Source: Vibrio sp. UBA2441 (lineage in GTDB: Bacteria > Pseudomonadota > Gammaproteobacteria > Enterobacterales > Vibrionaceae). From it: a stretch of DNA of 10,450 nt. The notes below the pieces were generated by a model, which searched no databases, had not been told where the DNA came from, and worked only from the letters and a program-made list of their open reading frames with translations. Of this stretch, positions 1 to 4,887 are shown one piece after another. The stretch's first letter is position 1; each line of letters opens with the position of its first letter. The stretch covers positions 1 through 10,450 of the forward strand of contig DDQN01000067.1 of assembly GCA_002342685.1 (NCBI GenBank), in the 5' to 3' direction. The position numbers and the translations under genes are program-made.

Positions 1-140
1 ATTAGTTGACCACTACAGTATTCTCTAACTCAGAAATGTCCAGCTACGAGCCAGAGGAACAAATTATCCTGTGTGATTCAAAACGATTCAGGGAGCAAGC
101 CAAGAATGGTCGAGTCCTCTGATATAGAAAACTTGGTCCG
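1..140. other. Region without a supported gene
   Basis: This stretch lies downstream of the WYL regulator stop codon. The only open stretch is a plus-strand frame from about 6 to 122 (roughly 38 codons). It has no ribosome binding site and resembles nothing I recognise. I see no clear terminator for the regulator here. Confidence 0.5.
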
Positions 141-869
141 CTAAAGACTATCGAAACAATCCCCATAATCACTGAGTAAACTTCGGGAGCTTCTAAGGCG
201 AAAATGCTCTTTTTCAACATTGGCGTCGGTTATTCTATCGATTCGAAATAATCTAGGTGCCACTCTCAGATCATCCCAACCTAAAAGATACCATGCGGGC
301 CAATTGAGCAAGATATACTGGGGCTCTATCCGCCTTTTGGTTATGATCCCTTTTTCTGAAATATAGCCAATGGAGAGTTTTTTCTGCTGTAAAAATGCTT
401 GTCTAACGTCTTTTATAAATAGGCCGCCGGTATTCATTACCGTACTAGCGACTGATTCGGAAGCAACGGCACCGACTAATACACGTTGGCGTAAAAGGTT
501 GATGCGCTTTCTTTGTTCATCGTTTAGGAAAAAAGCGAGCTTATTTTTCACACTCGTTATGGTGTCTCCCAGTATGGGGCAATTAAGTGATTCAGTCAGT
601 GCGAGTGCCATCAGGGTATTTAAAATTTCTTCATCACTTAAAAAAAATGTAGGAGGGCGAACCATACCCCTCAGTTCTATCCCGCCTCCTGCACCACGCT
701 CTGCTTCTATATCGTAACCTTGCTGACGTAACAAGGTAATATCTCGCGAGATACTTCTAACTGAAACACCAAGTGAACTGGCTAACTCCTTAGCTGTCCA
801 TAGGTTTTTGTTTTTTAATAGACCGATAATATTATCAAGCCTATCTTGTCTGTTTTGAAAGCTGCGCAA
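141..869 (-). CDS. WYL-domain HTH transcriptional regulator (YafY-like)
   Basis: This is a cytoplasmic DNA-binding regulator of about 242 residues, the usual size for the YafY/DeoR-like WYL family. Residues about 10-58 form a winged helix-turn-helix (TAKELASSLGVSVRSISRDI). The C-terminal half (about 143-215) is a WYL domain: the literal motif is AWYLLGWDD (192-200), followed by the family-typical arginine-rich RLFRIDRI (206-213). In characterised relatives WYL domains bind a small ligand or nucleic acid; the ligand here is unknown. It is divergent from the secreted small protein at 1007 with about 137 bp between them, so that gene is the obvious candidate target (inference). The start is uncertain. 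The in-frame start is TTG at 869 with no good Shine-Dalgarno. The nearby ATG (882-880) is in another frame and opens only a 13-codon reading frame. Confidence 0.85.
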   Translation of the reverse strand: MRSFQNRQDRLDNIIGLLKNKNLWTAKELASSLGVSVRSISRDITLLRQQGYDIEAERGAGGGIELRGMVRPPTFFLSDEEILNTLMALALTESLNCPILGDTITSVKNKLAFFLNDEQRKRINLLRQRVLVGAVASESVASTVMNTGGLFIKDVRQAFLQQKKLSIGYISEKGIITKRRIEPQYILLNWPAWYLLGWDDLRVAPRLFRIDRITDANVEKEHFRLRSSRSLLSDYGDCFDSL

Positions 870-911
870 TAAAATATGCCATTAAGTGTCTTATTTTTAG
901 TTAGCATAACA

Positions 912-951
912 TCTCACTTCTGGTTGAGACAGAGCCGAGGCATAGACTCTG
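912..951. promoter_or_regulatory. Short inverted repeats in the divergent control region
   Basis: Two adjacent small dyads sit between the WYL regulator and the divergent gene. TCTCA (912-916) pairs with TGAGA (925-929) across an 8-base spacer. CAGAG (930-934) pairs with CTCTG (947-951) across 12 bases. Their place in a 137 bp divergent spacer suits an operator. The arms are only 5 bp long, so chance is possible. Confidence 0.3.
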
Positions 952-1006
952 AGTAATAAACGTTTCTTAACCAAGTTATTGGAAAGTCTACATAGGGAAA
1001 ATAAGA

Positions 1007-1375
1007 ATGAAAACACTTGCGATGGGTTTTACCGCAGCAATTTTGGCCTCTTCTGTTAGCGCGGCGTCCACATTTGAAATTGTGAACACTCAATTTATTG
1101 ATGGTGTCGATTATCAAGAGCAGCAAGAAGCGATGGAAAGTTTAAATTCGGTAGTGAAGCATTTTGATGGTTTTCAGAGTCGTAGCTATTTTTATAGTGA
1201 AGAGCTTAATCGTTGGACCGATATTGTTATCTGGGAGAGCGCGGAACTCGCTCAATCTGCAACCGTAAAGGCAATGGAAAACCCAAAAGCTCAGCAAGTG
1301 TTTTCTATAATGGATATGGAGAATACGATATTTTCACATTATCAATCTATAGGACACATAGAGGCGGAATAAGCA
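1007..1375 (+). CDS. Small exported protein with predicted ABM-like alpha/beta barrel fold
   Basis: The product is 121 residues. Residues 1-19 form a classic signal peptide: a lysine, a hydrophobic stretch, then VSA before a likely cleavage after Ala19, giving a mature periplasmic or secreted protein of about 100 residues. The mature part has the pattern of the antibiotic-biosynthesis-monooxygenase/dimeric ferredoxin-like fold. A beta strand (FEIVNTQFI) is followed by a helix, then FDGFQSRSYFYSEELNRWTDIVIWES, a helix of alternating Ala/Lys, and a closing strand. Such proteins may be small oxygenases, heme-binding proteins or stress proteins. No catalytic residue is evident, so no activity is assigned. 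The ATG at 1007 is preceded by an AGGGAAA-type binding site about 8 bases away. It is divergent from the WYL regulator, its probable controller. The fold assignment is from pattern only. Confidence 0.75.
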
Positions 1376-1387
1376 GTTAAATATTGT

Positions 1388-1420
1388 GAGAAGGACAAGT
1401 ACAGGAATCCCCTTGTTCTC
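1388..1420 (+). terminator. Imperfect hairpin downstream of the exported protein gene
   Basis: GAGAA (1388-1392) pairs with TTCTC (1416-1420), and CAAG (1396-1399) pairs with CTTG (1412-1415). A GGA bulge interrupts the 5' arm. The tail TATATATCTTTT is T-rich. It begins 12 bases after the stop codon, so it may end the upstream transcript, but the bulge and 12-base loop make it weak. Confidence 0.35.
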
Positions 1421-1460
1421 TATATATCTTTTAAGCAGAAAAAGCGCATGTAGATATATA
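1421..1460. repeat. 9-bp inverted repeat upstream of the GFA pair
   Basis: TATATATCT (1421-1429) is perfectly repeated in inverted orientation as AGATATATA (1452-1460), with a 22-base spacer. It lies upstream of the presumed GFA promoter. It could be a regulator site. The arms are nearly pure AT, which raises the odds of coincidence. Confidence 0.4.
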
Positions 1461-1473
1461 TCCCCGTAATCTG

Positions 1474-1501
1474 TTGATAGAAAAAATAGGTTTCTTATCA
1501 A
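1474..1501 (+). promoter_or_regulatory. Candidate sigma-70 promoter for the two GFA genes
   Basis: A -35-like TTGATA (1474-1479, 5 of 6 consensus positions) is followed after 16 bases by TATCAA (1496-1501, 4 of 6). The two hexamers are also exact inverted repeats of each other, so the same bases could serve as an operator. The first GFA start codon is 25 bases downstream. Confidence 0.4.
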
Positions 1502-1525
1502 TCAAATAAAAAAGGATTGACGCTA

Positions 1526-1942
1526 ATGTCTCATTCAGAAACTAGCTGCCTTTGTGGCGCTGTGAAAATTGTTGCTCAGGAAGTAAACCCTAAATTTACT
1601 GTTTGCCACTGCCAATCATGTAGAACATGGGGTGGAGCACCATTTTTTGCCGTGAAATGCGGTTCAAAAGTAGAAATCGAAGGCAATGACTTCGTCAAAG
1701 TATATGAGTCGTCATCTTGGGCGTTGAGAGGTTTTTGCTCCGAATGTGGGACTCATCTCTTTTATAAACTTAAAGCAACGGGCGAATACAACATGCCAGT
1801 AGGTATGTTTCCAAACTTGAATGGATTGGAAATGGATATGCAGTATTTCAGCGACATGAAGCCAAGCTATTACTGTTTTTCAAATGAAACGAAAGAGATG
1901 ACCACCGCTGAGATAATGGCCTATTTCGCAGACAAGGTGTAA
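1526..1942 (+). CDS. GFA family zinc protein (CENP-V/GFA fold), first copy
   Basis: The 138-residue product shows the full zinc-ligand pattern of the GFA (glutathione-dependent formaldehyde-activating enzyme-like) fold: CxC at 8-10, CHCxxC at 27-32, and CxxCG at 71-75 within GFCSECGTHLF. The length is normal for a single-domain member. The family is named for the Paracoccus Gfa protein proposed to help formaldehyde react with glutathione, but most bacterial members have no proven function. I chose the ATG at 1526 because AGGA at 1513-1516 is spaced correctly for it. A TTG at 1517 directly abuts that site and cannot use it. The next GFA gene follows after 54 bases on the same strand, suggesting a two-gene operon. 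Confidence 0.85.
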   Translation: MSHSETSCLCGAVKIVAQEVNPKFTVCHCQSCRTWGGAPFFAVKCGSKVEIEGNDFVKVYESSSWALRGFCSECGTHLFYKLKATGEYNMPVGMFPNLNGLEMDMQYFSDMKPSYYCFSNETKEMTTAEIMAYFADKV

Positions 1943-1996
1943 ATGCACGCAGCCTATGTTCTTGCTAAGCAAGTGATATTTTTCAAAGGAGTCGAA

Positions 1997-2392
1997 ATGA
2001 TTAAAGGAAGCTGTTGTTGTGAATCAGTTCAATTCGAATTGGCAGAAACGCCCAGTATGATGGGGACTTGCCATTGTAGTCGTTGCCGTAAAGTCGGAGC
2101 AAGCTCATTGGTTTTTGTCAAATCTAATAAATTTAAGATTACTGCCGGCCAAGAGAAAATAACCACCTTTAAGGCTGAACCACCGTATGAATATGATCGG
2201 TGTTTTTGTTCCGTCTGTGGTACTTCACTTGGTGAAGTGTTATCGATAATGGACTCTTTTCCAATAAACGCAAACTGCATAGATACTGAATTTGAAATTG
2301 AAAATAAATTTCATGAGTTTGTTTCTGAAAAACCAAGTTGGTTCAAAATCGGCGATAACGCAAAACAATTTAAAGAGCACCCGCACGATTAA
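1997..2392 (+). CDS. GFA family zinc protein, second copy
   Basis: The 131-residue product has the same zinc signature as its neighbour: CCC at 6-8, CHCxxC at 25-30, and CxxCG at 71-75. Outside these motifs the two copies differ widely, so they are diverged paralogues rather than a recent duplication. The start is the ATG at 1997, preceded by a strong AAGGAG (1986-1991) with a 5-base spacer. The reading frame is open back to an ATG at 1943, just after the preceding stop codon, but that longer start would add 18 unconserved residues and has no binding site. It probably forms an operon with the upstream copy and ends at the hairpin at 2421. The substrate is unknown; glutathione-adduct chemistry is a family-level guess only. 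Confidence 0.83.
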   Translation: MIKGSCCCESVQFELAETPSMMGTCHCSRCRKVGASSLVFVKSNKFKITAGQEKITTFKAEPPYEYDRCFCSVCGTSLGEVLSIMDSFPINANCIDTEFEIENKFHEFVSEKPSWFKIGDNAKQFKEHPHD

Positions 2393-2420
2393 TAGAAAGA
2401 ATGTGCAAATAAACTAATAG

Positions 2421-2441
2421 GCCTCCTTCGATGAAGGAGGC
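2421..2441. terminator. Strong bidirectional terminator hairpin between convergent genes
   Basis: GCCTCCTTC (2421-2429) and GAAGGAGGC (2433-2441) form a perfect 9-bp GC-rich stem with a three-base GAT loop. It lies 28 bases after the second GFA stop codon and 22 bases beyond the phoX stop codon. The tail is modestly T-rich on the minus side (CTATTAGTTTATTT) and poor on the plus side, so it may act best for phoX. Confidence 0.7.
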
Positions 2442-2463
2442 TCAAAGCGTTACTCGTTAATGC

Positions 2464-4359
2464 TTATGCACCGATGACGCCGCCATCTTGACGCGTAATA
2501 GCAATTACCGAAGAGCGAGGAATCTTGCCGTCACCTTCCGGGAAGTGAGAAGCAGCCAGTTTTTCTCCCGGATGCTGTATACCAACGAACATGGTTTTGT
2601 GATCTGGTGAGAATGTTAGGCCGGTAACTTCACACGCTACAGGGCCTGTAAGGAAGCGACGGATTTCACCTGTCGCCGGATCACTACATAACATCTGGTT
2701 GTTACCCATGCCAGCAAAACCATCCTTATTTTTGTAGTTGCCGTCGGTCTGAATCCACAGGCGACCAGCCATATCAAAACCGATACCGTCAGGGCTGTTG
2801 AACATGTTGTCTTTGTTGACGTTATCCGTACCCGCCATCAGGCCTGATTCATGCACTTCAGGGTTACCTGCCAGCACATAGATATCCCACTCAAAGGTAT
2901 CGCCGGTATGATCACTATTGGTTGGATGCCAACGGATGATGTGACCATACGGATTTTTCTCGCGGGGGTTCGTTGCGTTTAGAGGTTGAGTCTCTTTAAC
3001 GCCGCGGTATTTGTTGTTTGTCAGCGTACAAAAGACCGACTTATTGTCTGGATGAACCGCTACCCACTCTGGGCGATCCATCGTAGTAGCACCTACTTGT
3101 GTGGCTGCAAGACGAGCGAAAACCATTACAGAAGCAGCGTCCGGGAAGCCGTTCTCTGGTGTCAGTCCATTTTTGCCCCAGGTAAGTTCTAGCCACTCAC
3201 CTTTACCCGTCAGTTCACCTTCAACACCGTTGAACTTAGCAACATACAGTGTGCCCTCTTCAAGAAGATCGAGGTTAGATGCTGAGCCAGGAACGTATTT
3301 GCTCTTAGATACAAACTTGTACAAGTGCTCACCGCGTTCATCATCGCCAAGGTAAACTACAGCGTGACCGGAACCGTTGATCATAAGAGCGGCATTTTCG
3401 TGCTTAAAGCGACCTAATGCACTGCGTTTCTTCGGTATTGAGTTTGGATTCATAGGGTCGATTTCAACCACCCAACCCATACGGTGCGGTTCGTTCGGGT
3501 GCTTTGACATATCGAAACGCTCGTCGTGTTTATACCAGTCGTAGCCCCAGTCTTTCGTTTTCAAACCATAACGAGCATAACTATCACCCAGCTCAGTATC
3601 TTCCGTTGCGCCAAAGTAGCCGTTGAAGTTTTCTTCGCAAGTCAGATAAGTGCCCCATGGCGTTTCACCATTTGCACAGTTGTTCATCGTACCAAGGATC
3701 ATCATACCTGATGGGTCATTATCGGTTTTAAGTAGTGCGTGACCACGGGCTGGTCCCGTCATTTCCATCTCAGTGTAAGCAGTGATACGGCGGTTAGTAC
3801 GACCATCCAAATTCACCTGCCATTTGCCATTCACTTTTTTCAGCTCAACGATAGAGACACCGTGCGCTGCTTGTGCCTTACGAGCGTCGTCAGCTGTGAT
3901 GGCTTTGCCGTGGTGCGGGTAAAGATACTCTTTGTTAACGTACTCATTGTTTACCGCAAGTACCGCGCGAGTGTCGGAAACCGGGAAGAAGGTCATTCCG
4001 TCGTTGTTGTCACCAAACTGAAGTTCTTGTGCGTTTGCATCGTTGCTTTGATCAAACTTAGGCGCCCCTTTTTTGATAGGGTCCCCCCAAGAGATCAGGA
4101 TATCAGCTTGATAACCTGCTGGTACTTGTACGGTATCTGCTGTGGATGCTGAAATTGCCTCAAAGCCCATTAACTTAGATTCAGAAGAGACACTACCCGC
4201 TATAGCTAGGCTGATTGGGCTTGCAGCAAAAAAACCAACCGTACCTGCGGCACCGGTGGTTTTCAAAAAACGGCGGCGGGAAACAGCTGCATCGATAAAG
4301 CGGTTAAATTCTGGTTCTTGATCAAGTGGACGTTGATCATCATTGTGATCGTATGACAT
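2464..4359 (-). CDS. phoX: PhoX family alkaline phosphatase, Tat-exported
   Basis: This 631-residue protein matches the PhoX (DUF839) family in length and motifs. PhoX enzymes are calcium- and iron-dependent monomeric phosphatases that release phosphate from organic esters outside the cytoplasm. The N-terminus carries a twin-arginine signal, SRRRFLKTTGAAG (27-39), followed by a hydrophobic stretch to about 55. A 26-residue polar leader before it is usual for this family. Conserved blocks include FFPV with NNEYVN (124-142), TGPARGHALLKT (201-212), WGTYLTCEEN (235-244; in the structurally known PhoX a cysteine in this region binds iron), RFKHENA (317-323), MDRPEWVAVHP (427-437), NSPDGIGFDMAGRLW (521-535) and CEVTGLTFSPD (576-586). 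The ATG at 4359 has GAGG about 11 bases upstream. It stands alone, with a Pho-box-like array upstream. I see no frameshift or missing block. Confidence 0.92.
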   Translation of the reverse strand: MSYDHNDDQRPLDQEPEFNRFIDAAVSRRRFLKTTGAAGTVGFFAASPISLAIAGSVSSESKLMGFEAISASTADTVQVPAGYQADILISWGDPIKKGAPKFDQSNDANAQELQFGDNNDGMTFFPVSDTRAVLAVNNEYVNKEYLYPHHGKAITADDARKAQAAHGVSIVELKKVNGKWQVNLDGRTNRRITAYTEMEMTGPARGHALLKTDNDPSGMMILGTMNNCANGETPWGTYLTCEENFNGYFGATEDTELGDSYARYGLKTKDWGYDWYKHDERFDMSKHPNEPHRMGWVVEIDPMNPNSIPKKRSALGRFKHENAALMINGSGHAVVYLGDDERGEHLYKFVSKSKYVPGSASNLDLLEEGTLYVAKFNGVEGELTGKGEWLELTWGKNGLTPENGFPDAASVMVFARLAATQVGATTMDRPEWVAVHPDNKSVFCTLTNNKYRGVKETQPLNATNPREKNPYGHIIRWHPTNSDHTGDTFEWDIYVLAGNPEVHESGLMAGTDNVNKDNMFNSPDGIGFDMAGRLWIQTDGNYKNKDGFAGMGNNQMLCSDPATGEIRRFLTGPVACEVTGLTFSPDHKTMFVGIQHPGEKLAASHFPEGDGKIPRSSVIAITRQDGGVIGA

Positions 4360-4431
4360 GACTTTGCATTCCTCTACGTGTTTTTCTTTTTAATAAATAG
4401 AACTTTTATACGCCTGTTGAGGGGCGTTATT

Positions 4432-4437
4432 GTTATA
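4432..4437 (-). promoter_or_regulatory. Candidate -10 element of phoX
   Basis: Read on the minus strand the hexamer is TATAAC, 5 of 6 positions of the sigma-70 -10 consensus. It sits 24 bases downstream of the nearest Pho-box-like repeat. This is farther than in the best-known PhoB promoters, where the box replaces the -35 about 10 bases away, so the true -10 may be another hexamer. Confidence 0.35.
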
Positions 4438-4461
4438 GCAGAGCTAGAATGCGTGGAGATT

Positions 4462-4490
4462 GTGACATCTTACTTACAAATATGTAACAG
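4462..4490 (-). promoter_or_regulatory. Pho-box-like array of three 11-bp-spaced repeats
   Basis: On the minus strand three heptamers lie at an exact 11-bp period: CTGTTAC (4490-4484), TTGTAAG (4479-4473) and ATGTCAC (4468-4462), separated by ATAT and TAAG. All three keep the TGT-x-A core of the PhoB direct repeat (consensus CTGTCAT or CTGTCAC). The first and third match the CAC form at 6 of 7 positions. It is about 100 bp upstream of a phosphatase gene, which fits known Pho regulon logic. Binding by PhoB is inferred. Confidence 0.65.
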
Positions 4491-4755
4491 TTCTCTTTCA
4501 GAAGGCTGTGTTTTCCGTCAGTGCCATGTTTCTTAACTTTCCATTCACTCAGTTTGGGATTTAACATCCTGATGAGAACATTCGATTAGATGTTTTATGA
4601 TGAGGTCGCGCATGTTGCTCAGGATAGAAAGTCAACGAGCTAGATTGCGGCCATTGGATCCAGCAAGAAAAGCCGGAAGAAACAAACTAGGCAATTTTAA
4701 AATGGTTGGAACAGTAGACCGCAGCCTAGCCCAAGAGCGCTTCAAGACGAAACAG

Positions 4756-4777
4756 ACCCTCCGAAAGAACGGAGGGT
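4756..4777 (-). terminator. Candidate terminator of the chemoreceptor gene
   Basis: A perfect 8-bp stem (ACCCTCCG at 4756-4763 with CGGAGGGT at 4770-4777) encloses a six-base loop. Read on the minus strand it is followed by a T-rich but not pure tail, CTGTTTCGTCTT. It lies 83 bases beyond the chemoreceptor stop codon. The plus-strand side has no T tract. Confidence 0.5.
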
Positions 4778-4851
4778 GGATTGACATTCCGCAGGAAACG
4801 CACGGCTAGCTGTTGGGAAATGCACGACGATGCACAAGTTAGTGGTTAACT

Positions 4852-4887
4852 ACGCCATTTTAGATTGAAAATTGATCTAAATGGCGT
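4852..4887 (-). other. Long hairpin spanning the end of the chemoreceptor gene
   Basis: ATCTAAATGGCGT (4875-4887) pairs with ACGCCATTTTAGAT (4852-4865), giving 13 base pairs with a single bulged T and a nine-base loop. The last chemoreceptor codons and its stop codon are inside the structure. On the minus strand no T tract follows. On the plus strand TTGTAATTCTTT follows, so it could also stop plus-strand transcription entering the gene. A role in mRNA 3'-end stability is equally possible. Confidence 0.45.

Larger units (their letters stand above)
4360..4859. other. 500 bp gap between phoX and the chemoreceptor gene
   Basis: The left half holds the phoX leader and its Pho-box-like repeats. 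The right half (about 4500-4859) has two hairpins near the chemoreceptor end and one plus-strand ORF of 70 codons (4597-4809). That ORF encodes a very basic, low-complexity-like peptide (Arg/Lys rich, ending WIDIPQETHG) and starts with tandem ATGs but lacks a ribosome binding site. I do not recognise it and do not call it a gene. No tRNA or known riboswitch is evident. Confidence 0.5.

Noticed and set aside
914..1126. Minus-strand ORF opposite the exported protein
   Set aside because: It overlaps the signal-peptide gene in antisense and has no coding character or ribosome binding site.
1517..1525. TTG start giving three extra residues to the first GFA protein
   Set aside because: It directly abuts the AGGA ribosome binding site, leaving no spacer; the ATG at 1526 is properly spaced.
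1943..1996. Upstream ATG start for the second GFA protein
   Set aside because: It lacks a ribosome binding site, and the added residues precede the normal family N-terminus, while ATG 1997 has AAGGAG at good spacing.
4597..4809. Plus-strand ORF of 70 codons as a gene
   Set aside because: It has no ribosome binding site and unremarkable composition apart from being basic, no recognised homology, and it contains the hairpin better explained as a terminator of the opposite-strand chemoreceptor.
4500..4860. CsrB-type regulatory RNA, because of repeated GGA triplets
   Set aside because: Only about nine GGA triplets occur, few lie in hairpin loops, and no intrinsic terminator with a T tract ends such an RNA on the plus strand.
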